Positions 33,414 through 45,000 of a stretch of 64,000 nt of DNA are shown here, piece after piece. The notes beneath the pieces were generated by a model, which had not been told where the DNA came from, searched no databases, and saw nothing but the letters and a program-made list of their open reading frames with translations. The stretch covers positions 25,017,378 through 25,081,377 of the forward strand of contig NC_090030.1 of NCBI RefSeq assembly GCF_037176765.1. Reading direction: 5' to 3'. Every line of letters begins with the position of its first letter. Position 1 is the stretch's first letter. The DNA is from Anolis sagrei (taxonomy: Eukaryota; Chordata; Lepidosauria; Squamata; Anolidae). The position numbers and the translations under genes are program-made.

Positions 33414-34130
33414 CAGTGTTTCTCAACCTGGAGGTCAGGACCCCTCGGGAGGTCGTGAGGAGGTGTCAGGAGGTCACCAAAGACCATCAGAAAACAGTAT
33501 TCTCTGTTGGTCATGGGGGTCTCTGTGTGGGAAATTAGGTGCAATTCTATTGGTGGGGTTCAGAATTATCTTTAATTGTAGGTGAACTATAACTCCCAGC
33601 AACTACAACTCCCAAATGTCAAGGTCTATTTTCCCCATACTCCACCAGTATTCACATTTGGGTATATTGAGTATCCATGCCAGGTTTGGTCCAGATCCAT
33701 CATTATTTGAGTCTACAGTGCTCTTTGGATGTAGGTGAACTACAACTCCCAAACTCAAGGTCAGTGCCCATCAAACCCTTCCTGTATTTTCTGTTGGTCA
33801 TGGGAGTGCTCTTTGCCAATTTTGGTTCTATTCCATTGTTGGTGGAGATTCAGAATGCTCTTTGATTGTAGGTGAACTAACTCCCAGTAACTACAACTCC
33901 CAAATGAATAAATCACCCCCACCCAACCCCACCAGTATTCAGATTTGAGCTTATCGGATATTTGTGCCCAATTTGGTCCAGTGAATGAAAAGACATCCTG
34001 CTTATCCTATATTTATATTACGATTTATAACAGTAGCAAAACTACAGTTATGAAGTAGCAATGAAAATAATGGTACGATTGGGGGTCACCAAAACGTGAG
34101 GAGCTGCATTAAGAAGGTTGAGAAACACTG
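33414..34130 (+). mobile_element. SPIN-type hAT element
   Basis: CAGTGTTTCTCAACCTGG to GGTTGAGAAACACTG with 8-bp duplication CCCTAAAC / CCCTAAAT in LINE sequence. Confidence 0.92.
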
Positions 34131-34199
34131 CCCTAAATGGTTCTGGCCCAACTTACCTGTCTGAACATGTCTTCCCTTATGAACCATCGAGGACTCTAA

Positions 34200-34770
34200 G
34201 ATCATAGAATCATAGAATCATAGAATCATAGAATCAAAGAGTTGGAAGAGACCTCATGGGCCATCCAGTCCAACCCCCTGCCAAGAAGCAGGAATATTGC
34301 ATTCAAATCACCCCTGACAGATGGCCATCCAGCCTCTGCTTAAAAGCTTCCAAAGAGGGAGCCTCCACCACACTCCGGGGCAGAGAGTTCCACTGCTGAA
34401 CGGCTCTCACAGTCAGGAAGTTCTTCCTCATGTTCAGATGGAATCTCCTCTCTTGTAGTTTGAAGCCATTGTTCCATTGCGTCCTAGTCTCCAAGGAAGC
34501 AGAAAACAAGCTTGCTCCCTCCTCCCTGTGGCTTCCTCTCACATATTTATACATGTCTATCATATCTCCTCTCAGCCTTCTCTTCTTCAGGCTAAACATG
34601 CCCAGTTCCCCAAGCCGCTCCTCATAGGGCTTGTTCTCCAGACCCTTGATCATTTTAGTCGCCCTCCTCTGGACACATTCCAGCTTGTCAATATCTCTCT
34701 TGAACTGTGGTGCCCAGAATTGGACACAATATTCCAGATGTGGTCTAACCAAGGCAGAATAGAAGGGTAG
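34200..34770 (-). mobile_element. CR1 LINE 3' part
   Basis: Four octamers (CATAGAAT) at 34202-34236, then the complement frame [22 protein letters not shown] to DGHLSGVI. Confidence 0.92.
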
Positions 34771-34905
34771 CATTAGATCATCTGGGGAGGTCCTGCTCTC
34801 GGTCCCGTCTTCATCTCAAGTATGTTTGGCAGGGACGAGAGACAGGACCTTCTCAGTGGTGGCCCCTCAGCTATGGAACACCCTCTCTAGGGAGATTAGA
34901 TCGGG

Positions 34906-35009
34906 GGTGCTTTGAATGCAATATTCCTGCTTCTTGACAGGGGGTTGGACTGGATGGCCCATGAGGTCTCTTCCAACTCTTTGATTCTTTGATTCTATGA
35001 TTCTATGAG
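34906..35009 (+). mobile_element. CR1 LINE 3' end
   Basis: GAATGCAATATTCCTGCTTC to the TTGATTCTATGATTCTATGA tail. Confidence 0.85.
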
Positions 35010-35144
35010 CCGTGGCAGGCAAAGTGGTGTCAAACCGGATTCATTCTATGGTATAGATCAGGAAAGGGCAAATTTTGGCCCTCCAGGTGTTTTGGACTTC
35101 AACTCCCACAATTCCTAACAGCTGATGAAAAAGCTTCACAGATT

Positions 35145-36330
35145 AATGTATTGTCGAAGGCTTTCATGGCTGGAATCACTAGGTTCTTGTGGGTTTTTTC
35201 GGGCTATAGAGCCATGTTCTAGAGGCATTTCTCCTGACGTTTCGCCTGCATCTATGGCAAGCATCCTCAGAGGTAGAGGTCTGTTGGAATTAGGACAATG
35301 GGTTTATATATATCTGTGGAATGGCTGGGGTGGGGCAAGGAGCTCTTCCCTGCTGCAGTTAGGTGTGAATGTTCAGCTGATCACCTTCATTAGCATTTGA
35401 AGGCCTGCCTGCGCCTGGGAAAATCTGTTGCTGGGAGGTGTTAATCTGTGCCTGGTTTTTTCCTCTCTGTTGTTTAGCTGTTATAATTTTAGAGTTTTTT
35501 AATACTGGTAGCCAGATTTTGTTCATTTTCATGGTCTCTTCCTTTCTGTTGAAATTGTCCACATGCTTGTGGATTTCAATGGCTTCTCTGTGTAGTCTGA
35601 CATGGTGGTTGTTGGTGTGGTCCAGCATTTCTGTGTTCTCAAATAATATGCTGTGTCCAGGTTGGTTCATCAGGTGCTCTGCTATGGCTGACTTCTCTGG
35701 TTGAAGGAGTCTGCAGTGCCTTTCTGTGGACAAGTCTACATAGGGACCACCAAACGCAGCGCCCAGACACGCATCAAGGAACATGAAAGGCACTGCAGAC
35801 TCCTTCAACCAGAGAAGTCAGCCATAGCAGAGCACCTGATGAACCAGCCTGGACACAGCATATTATTTGAGAACACAGAAATGCTGGACCACACCAACAA
35901 CCACCATGTCAGACTACACAGAGACGCCACTGAAATCCACAAGCATGTGGACAATTTCAACAGAAAGGAAGAGACCATGAAAATGAACAAAATCTGGCTA
36001 CCAGTATTAAAAAACTCTAAAATTATAACAGCTAAACAACAGAGAGGAAAAAACCAGGCACAGATTAACACCTCCCAGCAAGAGATTTTCCCAGGCTCAG
36101 ACAGGCCTTCAAATGCTAATGAAGGTGATCAGCTAAACATTCACACCTAGCTGCAGCAGGGAAGAGCTCCTTGCCCCACCCCAGCCATTCCACAGATATA
36201 TATAAACCCATTGTCCTAATTCCAACAGACCTCACTACCTCTGAGGATGCTTGCCATAGATGCAGGCGAAACGTCAGGAGAAATGCCTCTAGAACATGGC
36301 TCTATAGCCCGAAAAAACCCACAAGAACCT
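35145..36330. mobile_element. Penelope-like element, long head-to-head dimer with GIY-YIG end
   Basis: Arms about 35181-35724 (-) and 35785-36330 (+) around a 60-nt centre. The plus arm plus centre encodes [28 protein letters not shown] to [20 protein letters not shown], the GIY-YIG endonuclease domain of PLEs. Duplication AGCTTCACAGATT at 35132-35144 and 36331-36343. The arms differ at few sites, so the palindrome is young. Confidence 0.93.
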
Positions 36331-36427
36331 AGCTTCACAGATTCTTTTCTGATTGGGGAAGGGGAACTGAGCATCATTTTTTTAAAAGCTCAATTCAATA
36401 GTCAAGTACATTCCTACAATTTCAGGA

Positions 36428-37165
36428 TCATTTATTTATTTATTTATTTATTTTGCTTATATACCGCTGTTCTCAGCCCAGGGGCGACTCACAGCGGTGT
36501 ACAACATAGAAAGAACAAGATACAAAATTCAAAACACAGTCTAAAATATCCAGGTCCAGCATTAACAAAAACATCATCATCAAAAAACATCATCATTTCT
36601 ACAAAAGCCATTCCGCGTCGTCTCATCGTCCAAACCACAATCCAGTACCATTTTCCGTTGTTCCATTCCTTCGTCATTACCAGTTATTGCACTTCTTGTT
36701 CGAATGCCTTCTTGAACAACCAAGTCTTCAATTTCCTGTAGAATATCAACAGGGAAGGAGCCAGTCTGATGTCTACGGGAAGGGTGTTCCACAGCCGAGG
36801 AGTCACCACCGAGAAGGCACTATCTCTCGACCCCACCAGCCGTGCCTGTGAGGCAGGCGGGATCGAGAGCAGGGCCTCCCCGGAAGATCTCAAAGTCCTG
36901 GTGGGCTCGTAGGTCGAGATGCGGTCAGATAGGTATCTTGGGCCGGAACCGTTTAGGGCTTTATAGGCCAACGCAAGCACCTTGAATTGAGCCCGGTAGC
37001 AAATCGGGAGCCAGTGGAGCTGGTACAAGGGGGTTGTATGCTCCCTGCGTCCCGCTCCTGTTAGTATCATGGCTACCGCACGTTGGACCAATTGAAGCTT
37101 CTGGGCCGTCTTCAAGGGCAACCCCACGTAGAGAGCGTTGTAGTAGTCTAAACGGGATGTAATCA
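36428..37165 (-). mobile_element. L2-like LINE 3' part
   Basis: (TTTA)n tail, then complement [22 protein letters not shown] to FYRKLKTWLFKKAFEQ; open for about 160 residues. Confidence 0.9.
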
Positions 37166-37790
37166 TAGGCTGTGTCAGTATTTAAAATTGTGGGTTTGAT
37201 TTCATAACATCTGAGAAGGAACAACCCATCCTTCTCAGATGTTCCAGCCCTAAAATAAACCAGGGGAGAAGCTTAGGGAGACTGAATTCAGTGATCAGAG
37301 AGAGAAAGCACCATATCTTTCCAAAGCGATGGTCATGGAATCAAGGTTTGGCTTCCCCAGGCTTCTCTGTCTCACCTTTGCGTTTTTCGGTGCTAAAATT
37401 CCAGATGTGTCTCACTGATAAGCCTTCACCTGACTTTCCAGGGTGAGTCAAGAGGGAAAAGGCTCTACCCTGAGTCAGGGATCTACAATAATCAGGCAAG
37501 GGGTTACCAGAAATCCTCTGTGAGCAAACCAGAAGCTCTTTCATCAGGTGGCGTCACGAGGCCGTGCCGTGCCTCATGGGTTGCTCTGCTTCAAGGTGTC
37601 AAACCTCAGCTCCTTTACGTAGAAAAACCTTCAGTTGTGGCTGCGCACCGTTTGGACGCCATCAAGCTTGACTCAGCAGGAGCCAGTTCAAAGCTGGCAC
37701 GTTGGCTTCCCGCCCTTGAGGCTGTCGGTTGATAAGAAGAACGTTCTCCAAGCCAAAGACTCAGTGATCGAGGCCACCTTTGTAGACCTC

Positions 37791-38055
37791 TGGGCAACTT
37801 CTACTTACTGGCTCCTCCATTCTCCAGCCCAGACCACTATATTACTGTGAGGGAGGTTTTCAGTTGGAAAGGACTGAGTTAATATTCAATGGGGAACAAA
37901 AAGGCTGTGCCACAAGGCTTGGTGGAGATTTTGGGAAGGCTAGATCTCAGTCATTGTCTCCTAATTCAAGAAGCAAATGTTGACTTCAAAGCCATGACAG
38001 GGTCAGTCTTATGAGAAGACCAAACACAAACCTCCAATTGAGGTCGAACATGAAA
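37791..38055 (+). other. Intergenic sequence, nothing recognised
   Basis: No repeat or coding signal recognised. Confidence 0.35.
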
Positions 38056-38840
38056 GAAAGTAACTTATAGTTTTGCTTACTTACTTAGGCAATCCCTCGT
38101 TTTCTGAGGATGATTGTCTTCCAATATTCTTGTGGGTCCGTATGTGGCTGTGGAGCCCTATTCTTGCTCTGAATCTTCTTTCGCAGTGAGGGCATTGGTT
38201 TCCAGGTGGAAGGCGGTCTCGGTCGGGGTTGGCTTGGCACGCCTTCCTCTTGGCACGCTTCTCCCTTTCGCCCTCCATTCGTGCCTCTTCAAATTCTGCA
38301 GCACTGCTGGTCACAGCTGACCTCCAGCTGGAGCGCTCAAGGGCCAGGGCTTCCCAGTTCTCATTGTCTATGCCAGAGTTTTTAAGGTTGGCTTTGTGCC
38401 CATCTTTCAATCTCTTTTCCTGTCCACCAACATTCCATTTTCCGTTCTTGAGTTCGGAGTAGAGCAATTGCTTCGGGAGACGGTGGTCGGGCATCCGGAC
38501 AACATGGCCGGTCCAGCGGACCATTGCTTCAATGCTGGTGGTCTTTGCTTCTTCCAACATGCTGGTGTTTGTCCACCTGTCTTCCCAGCAGAGTTGATGG
38601 CGGAGGACCATCGCTTCAATGCTGGTGGTCTTTGCTTCTTCCAGCACGCTGTTTGTCCACTTGTCTTCCCAAGAGATTTGCAGGATTTGCATGGATATGA
38701 CTTTTAGTATGATTTCTGTATTTCTATATTTCCCCTCATGTATCTGACCTTTTCCTGACCCTTTTGCCCCATTCCCATCTCTTTGAGAAAAATGTGTAAG
38801 GAAGTCGCTTTGCCCTGGGAAAGAAAGCATTTAGCGATTG
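38056..38840 (-). mobile_element. LINE ORF2 C-terminus with C2H2 zinc finger
   Basis: Complement encodes VRWTGHVVRMPDHRLPKQLL, ENWEALALERSSWRSAVTSS and CPHCERRFRARIGLHSHIRTH, a C-x2-C-x12-H-x3-H finger. An about 90-bp segment (KTTSIEAMV) is tandemly repeated at 38520-38660. Clade uncertain. Confidence 0.75.
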
Positions 38841-39049
38841 TAGAAACTCTTATCTAAGAACATTCCTTGCATGGACCATAACAAAGAAACATCTCCCTGA
38901 CTTCAGAGGATTTGGCCATCAGGGAGATGATTGCTTGGCAGAATTTTACAATAGGATAAGGGAGAGCCTTTGGAAAGTTCCTCCCTCCTGACCTGTTTCC
39001 ATTCAAGCCCATCCCATTGAAGACATTCACCTCTAGTCTCCCCCATTGT
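38841..39049 (+). other. Intergenic sequence leading into LTR-like fossil
   Basis: May be part of the same element as 39050-39356; not resolved. Confidence 0.3.
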
Positions 39050-39356
39050 ACCCCTGCCTTATCATAAGAGGAAAACCCGGATTAAGTGATATTGTCAAAA
39101 TCAATGTGTCAATCACAACACAATAGTCTAGCTTTGCTTGTAGGCCATTTTAGGACTCGCCAAGCCCCTCGACATTTCCTGATACCATAATCCACTCAAG
39201 AATGCATTGTATTCCCTTGTCCCGCCTCCCTCCCTCCTGATTCGCTGGAGCACCTAGGCGGCAGAAGCCTCCTGATTGGCTCTGGCGCACTGCAGAAGCC
39301 CTGTGATTGGCCCAGGCGCTCGGGGGGGGGGGACTGAGCCTCCTCCCAGCTGTTAG
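39050..39356 (+). mobile_element. Partial LTR-like fossil
   Basis: Related to the U3-like part of 10941-11320 (shared CATAATCCACTCA, CTGTGATTGGC, CTCCCAGCTGTTA). Cut off by a SPIN fragment at 39357. Confidence 0.5.
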
Positions 39357-39727
39357 CTCACTGTTGGTCATGGGAGTTCTGTGTGCCAAGTTTGGTTCAA
39401 TTCCATCATTGGTGGAGTTCCAAATGCTCTTTGAATGTACATTAACTATAAATCCCAGCAACTACAACTCCCAAATGACAAAATCAATCCCCGCAACCCC
39501 ACCAGTATTCAAATTTGGGCATATCGGGGTTTTGTGCCAAGTTTGGTCCAATGAATGAAAATACGTCCTGCATATCAGATATTTATATTAGCAAAATTAC
39601 TGCTCTGCATCGCCTCTGGGCTGAGAAGGGCGGTATATAGCAATGAAAATAATTTTACAGTTGGGGGTCACCATGACATGGGGGACTGTATTAAGGAGTC
39701 ACAGCATTAGGAAGGTTGAGAACCACT
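39357..39727 (+). mobile_element. SPIN-type hAT element, 3' part
   Basis: Module sequence, then GGTCACCATGACATGGGGG and GGTTGAGAACCACT. No 5' end. Confidence 0.82.
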
Positions 39728-39744
39728 ATGCTAAGGGAAAAAAA

Positions 39745-40068
39745 GGTAAAGGTAGTCCCCTGACATTAAGTCCAGTCATGTCTGACTCTGGGGTGTGGTG
39801 CTCATCTCCATTTCTAAGCCAAAGAGTCGGCGTTGTCCGTAGACACCTCCAAGGTCATGTGGTCGGCATGACTGCATGGAGCGCCGTTACCTTCCCGCCG
39901 GAGCAGTACCTATTGATCTACTCACATTTGCATGTTTTCGAACTGCTAGGTTGGCAGAAGCTGGGGCTGACAGCGGAAGCTCACACCCCTCCCCGGAATC
40001 GAACCTGCAACCTTTCGATCAACAAGCTCAGCAGCTCAGTGCTTTAATCCACTGCGCCACCGGGGGCT
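39745..40068 (-). mobile_element. Sauria-type SINE
   Basis: GGTAAAGGTAGTCCCCTGAC to CACTGCGCCACCGGGGGC, flanked by imperfect TGCTAAGGAAA duplications. Confidence 0.92.
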
Positions 40069-40179
40069 GTGCTAAGGAAACAGCGTGTGATATTGAATGT
40101 TCCCAATTTTATACACATAGTGGGTTAGTGTGCTAAAGTCTATGGGTGCTTCTGCCGCCAACTTCATTCTTACAGTCAG

Positions 40180-41480
40180 GTATTTATTTGTCGTGTCAGG
40201 GCAACCAGTCAATTGTATTACATTTCTAACAGAACAAAACAAACAAACAGACAAAACACAAAATTTGCAAGCTTGGTAATTGATTACATGTCCTTTGACC
40301 AGTATCAGGCCACCTGGAATGCCTCTGGTGTTGCCGCAAGGAGGTCCTCCAATGTGCATGTGGCAGGGCTCAGGGTGCATTGTAGCAAGTGCTCTATAGT
40401 TTGCTCTTCTCCGCACTCGCATGTCGTGGATTCCACTTTGTAGCCCCATTTCTGAAGGTTGGCTCTGCATCTCGTGGTGCCAGAGCGCAGTCTGTTCAGC
40501 GCCTTCCAAGTCGCCCAGTTTTCTGTGTGCCCAGGGGGGAGTCTCTCATTTGGTATCAGCCATTGATTGAGATTCTGGGTTTGAGCCTGCCACTTTTGGA
40601 CTCTCACTTGCTGAGGTGTTCCAGCGAGTGTCTCTAGATCAGTGGTTCTCAACCTTTCTAATGCCGCGACCCCTTAGTATAGTTCCTCATGTTGTGATGA
40701 CTCCCAACCATAACATTATTTTCATTGCTACTTCATAACTGTAAGTTTGCTACTGTTGTGAATTGCAATGTAAATATCTGATATTCAGGATGTATTTTCA
40801 TTCACTAAACCAAATTTGGGACACAGTCATTGATTAAGATTCTGGGTTTGAGCCTGCCACTTTTGGACTCTCGCTTGCTGGGGTGTTCCAGCAAGTGTCT
40901 CTGTAGATCTTAGAAAACTATTTTTAGATTTAAGTTGTGACGTGCTGGCTGATACCCAAACAGGGGATGAGCTGGAGATGTCACTGCCTTGGTCCTTTCA
41001 CTATTGGCTGCTACTTCCTGGCGGATTTCAGGTGGTGCAATATCGGCTAAGCAGTGTAATTTCTCCAGTAGTGTTGTGCGCAGACACCCTGTGATAATGC
41101 AGCATGTCTCATTAAGAGCCACATCCACTGTTTTAGCGTGGTGAGATGTGTTCCACACTGGGCATGCATACCTAGCAGCAGAGTAGCATAGCGCAAGGGC
41201 AGATGTCTTCAGTGTGTCTGGTTGTGATCCCCAGGTTGTGCCATTCAGCTTTCATGTGATATTGTTTCTAGCGCCCACTTTTTGCTTGATGTTCAGGCAG
41301 TGCTTCTTGTAGGTCAGAGCACGGTCCAGAGTGACTCCCATTGCACTGCAATGCTCCAGTGGGATTCCTTCCCAGGTAATCCTCAGAGCTTGGGATGCTT
41401 GTCTGTTCTTGAGATGAAAAGCACATGTCTGTGTTTTAGATGGGTCAGGTTGCATCAACCTTCTCTTAGCAGCGGTCTCC
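40180..41480 (-). mobile_element. LINE ORF2 C-terminus (I/Jockey-like), with SPIN fragment
   Basis: Complement encodes TWKALNRLRSGTTRCRANLQ, CECGEEQTIEHLLQCTLSPATC, then CAFHLKNRQASQALRITWEG and YKKHCLNIKQKVGARNN. A SPIN 3' fragment (40639-40820, complement) interrupts it. Confidence 0.8.
40639..40820 (-). mobile_element. SPIN-type 3' end fragment
   Basis: CAGTGGTTCTCAACCTTTC, ATGCCGCGACCCCTTAGT; about 180 bp. Confidence 0.85.
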
Positions 41481-41844
41481 ATCTGATCTTACTCTCTTTT
41501 CTTATGATCACAGATGGAGATCATGGGAAAAGAGACTAAGTAGAGGAAAGAATGGTAGTAGAGAAGATAGGATGAACTAATGAAAGAGCAGCACACACAC
41601 TTTTTTTCGGGTCGCAATTGACGTGAGCCTCAAATACCGAGTTGAAATAGCTATTTGTTTTTGCTGTTGTTGTGGGAGAAGACTGTGAACACATCTCCCC
41701 ACAATGGAAGATGCGATTGTTCCCCAGGAAGTTGTGGGCAGGCACAATGATGTGCTACCTTTCTCATTGCCTTGCGCAGTGCCTAAGAACCAAGGCAGCC
41801 TTGATGTTCCTCACACAGCCAAGGCTTTGGAAGGCACCAGACGT
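41480..41844 (+). promoter_or_regulatory. CD40LG proximal upstream region
   Basis: Sequence free of recognisable repeats between a LINE fragment (ends about 41480) and the CD40LG start codon. It is the likely promoter and 5' UTR and contains the alternative in-frame ATG at 41704. No clear TATA box. Confidence 0.4.
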
Positions 41845-42000
41845 ATGGAAGCTGGAGACGCGTACTCCCCTCCTAGCCCCAGGTCCTCCGGCTCAACCGT
41901 CACCATGAAGGCCTTCCTGGGCCTCATCACCGCATTTGTGATCGCGCAGCTGGTCGGGACCGCCATGTTTGGCTTGTATCTGCACATGAAGTTGGACAAG
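41845..42000 (+). CDS. CD40LG: CD40LG exon 1 (cytoplasmic tail and membrane anchor)
   Basis: 52 codons, [12 protein letters not shown] to HMKLDK, donor GTAAGG at 42001. The start is chosen by similarity to bird CD40L N-termini. An in-frame ATG at 41704 with a better initiation context (ACAATGG) would add 47 residues and cannot be excluded from sequence alone. Confidence 0.92.
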
Positions 42001-45000
42001 GTAAGGCTGAACTCAGCAGATGGAGTTGCCAGGACAGGCTCCGAGAGTAACCACATTTTCATGGGTGGGCGCCATCTTTGGCTTACCATCCAAGGACAAA
42101 AGGAGATCTTTAGAGGTCCTAGAATCATAGATTCAAAGAGTTGGAAGAGACCTCATGGTCCATCCTGCCAAGAAGCAGGAATATTGCATTCAAAGCACCC
42201 CTGACAGATGGCCATCCAGCCTCTGTTTAAAAGCTTCCACCACACTTCGGGGCAGAGAGTTCCACTGCTGAACAGCTCTCACAGTCAGGAAGTTCTTCCT
42301 CATGTTCAGATGGAATCTCCTTTCTTGTAGTTTGAAGTCATTGTTCCATTGCGTCCTAGTCTCCAGGGAAGCAGAAAACAAGCTTGCTCCCTCCTCCCTG
42401 TGACTTCCTCTCACATATTTATACATGGCTATCATGTCTCCTCTCAGCCTTCTTCAGGCTAAACATGCCCAGCTCCTTAAGCCGCTCCTCATAGGGCTTG
42501 TTCTCCAGACCCTTGATCATTTTAGTCGCCCTCCTCTGGACACATTCCAGCTTGTCAATATCTCTCTTGAACTGTGGTGCCCAGAATTTGACACAATATT
42601 CCAGATGTGGTCTAACCAAAGCGGAATAGAGGGGTAGCATTACTTCCCTAGATCTAGACACTAGGCTCCTATTGATGCAGGCCAAAATCCCATTGCTTTT
42701 TTCTTTGCCGCCACATCACATTGTTGGCTCATGTTTAACTTGTTGTCCACGAAGACGCCAAGATCTTTTTCACAAGTACTGCTCTCAAGCCAGGCATTGT
42801 CCCCCATTCTGTTTCTTTGCATTTCGTTTTTCCTGCCAAAGTGGAGTATCTTGCATTTGTGACTGTTGAACTTCATTTTGTTAGTTTTGGCCAATCATCT
42901 CTCTAATCTGTCAAGATCATTTTGAATCCTGCTCCTGTCCTCTGGAGTATTGGCTCTCCCTCCCAATTTGGTGTCGTCTGCAAACTTGATGATCCTGCCT
43001 TCTAACCCTTCATCTAAGTCATTAATAAAGATGTTGAAGAGGACCGGGACCAGGACGGAACCCTGCTGATGGCACTCCGCTCGTCACTTCTTTCCAGGAC
43101 GAAGAGGAAGCCTTGGGGAGAATCATCCTCTGGGTTCGTCCACTTAACCAATTACAGATCCACCTCACCATAGTTTTGCCTTGCCCACATTGGACTAGTT
43201 TCCTTGCCAGAAGGTCATGGGGGACCTTGTCGAAAGCCTTACTGAAATCCAGGTACGCTCCATCCACGGCATTCCCCGCATCTACCCATCTTGTAACTCT
43301 ATTGAAAAAAGAGATCAGATTAGTCTGGCATGACTTGTTTTTGATAAATCCATGTTGATTATTAGCGATGACCGCATTTGTTTCTAAGTGTTTGCAGACC
43401 ACTTCCTTAACAATATTTCCCAGAATCTTGCCTGGTGTCGATGTGAGGCTGACCGGACAGTAATTGTTTGGGTCATCCTTTTTTCCCTTCTTGAAGATTG
43501 GGACCACATTGGCCCTCCTCCAATCTGCTGGAACTTCTCCTGTTCTCCAAGAACTCTCAAAGATGGTTCCGAAATGACTTCCGCTAGTTCCTTCAATACT
43601 CTTGGGTGTAGTTGATCTGGCCCTGGGGACTTGAACTCATTTAGAGCGGCCAGAGCTTAAAATGTTTCGATTGCGTTGGTTGTTCTATCAGGACAGGATC
43701 CAAAAGGAACTAAATTCTGATCATTTTTAGTTAACCATCCAAGCTCAGATAAAGATCTTTAGAGAACCTAAACTCTTCAAACATTTGGGTGTCATTGGTT
43801 GCTTGGTCAGGAGAGGATCCAAAAGGAACCACATTTGCATGGGTTGGACGCCATCTTCGGCTTACCATCTGAAGTTGGATGGAGACCTTTGGAGGTTCTA
43901 CTCACCACTTAGATTCTCTTGATCTTGTGTTCTTCTTTCTTAATAACCTTCCCTAACTTGGCCACTTTCTGATCTTGCTTTGTCTGTTTTTCCATCTGTG
44001 AAATATTGAAAGCTCTGGGTCTTTCCCCTAGCTATTCCCTAGCTCATGTTTGAGTGCCAACTCACTGGGTTTGGCTGCCTCAGCCAAGGCCGTTCTAGAT
44101 ACGGAAGCTGAAATTGCTAATGGAACAGCATCTTCCATGACGCGATGTCATCCTAAACACGCCAACTTTGCCCAATTTTGGATGTTAACCAATGGATGGC
44201 AGACCATCAGGGAACTTTCCAGAGTTTTGGGAACTATTCTTTCCTAGAGGTTGGTGGAGCTGAAGCTTCAGAGATAGATGGGCCAAGGGTCTGACTCAGT
44301 TTGAGACAATGCGACTAAAATGATCAAGGAGGGCGACTAAAATGATCAAGGGTCTGGAGAACAAGCCCTATGAGGACCAGCTTAAGGAACTGGGCATTTT
44401 TAGCCTGAAAAAGAGAAGGCTGAGAGGAGATATGATAGCCATGTATAAATATGTGAGAGGAAGCCACAGGGAGGAGGGAGCAAGCTTGTTTTCTGCTTCC
44501 TTGGAGACTAGGACGCGGAACAATGGCTTCAAACTACAAGAGAGGAGATTCCATCTGAACATGAGGAAGAACTTCCTGACTGTGAGAGCCGTTCAGCAGT
44601 GGAACTCTCTGCCCCGGAGTGTGGTGGAGGCTCCTTCTTTGGAAGCTTTTAAACAGAGGCTGGATGGCCATCTGTCAGGGGTGATTTGAATGCAATATTC
44701 CTGCTTCTTGGCAGAATGGGGTTGGACTGGATGGCCCATGAGGTCTCTTCCCACTCTTTGATGCTCTGATTCTAATGCCCTTTGCTTCTTGGGGAAGATA
44801 AAGTGAGCCCTTGTTCTCCGCTGGATTTGTTTCCATAACGTATCTATATCTATAGATGGTTAAGTTCCATGATATAGCAACATTGTGTCCCTTGTATAAA
44901 AGGGCACAGTCAAGGTTAGCATTTTGGGATATTTTCAAGTCATGGATGGTTGAATCCCTGGATGCAAAATTTGTGAATCTGGAGGTCAACTGCACAATTT

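Larger units (their letters stand above)
32570..34905 (+). mobile_element. L2-like LINE, split by SPIN and CR1
   Basis: VNHRILLGRFAGMGLGGTVL, SCGVPQGSKLSPMLFNIYMK, WCHLYADDVQLCHSFPP, then [22 protein letters not shown] inserted at 33414-34130 and CR1 at 34200-34770; the LINE resumes at 34775-34905 (RLWNTL-type end). Frame damaged in the middle. Confidence 0.88.
35100..37790 (+). repeat. Copy B of a duplicated segment (interrupted)
   Basis: 35100-35144, 36331-36430 and 37231-37790 match copy A at 19240-23262. A PLE dimer and an L2-like LINE interrupt it. Confidence 0.7.

Noticed and set aside
35359-36150. Two opposing 149-residue proteins
   Set aside because: Not host genes: they are the two arms of an inverted PLE dimer encoding the GIY-YIG end.
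41704-42204. 166-residue frame reading through the CD40LG exon 1 donor
   Set aside because: The part after 42000 is intron followed by CR1; splicing to exon 2 restores the CD40L sequence.
44050-44247. 65-residue frame in CD40LG intron 1
   Set aside because: No similarity recognised, no splice context and a length expected by chance.
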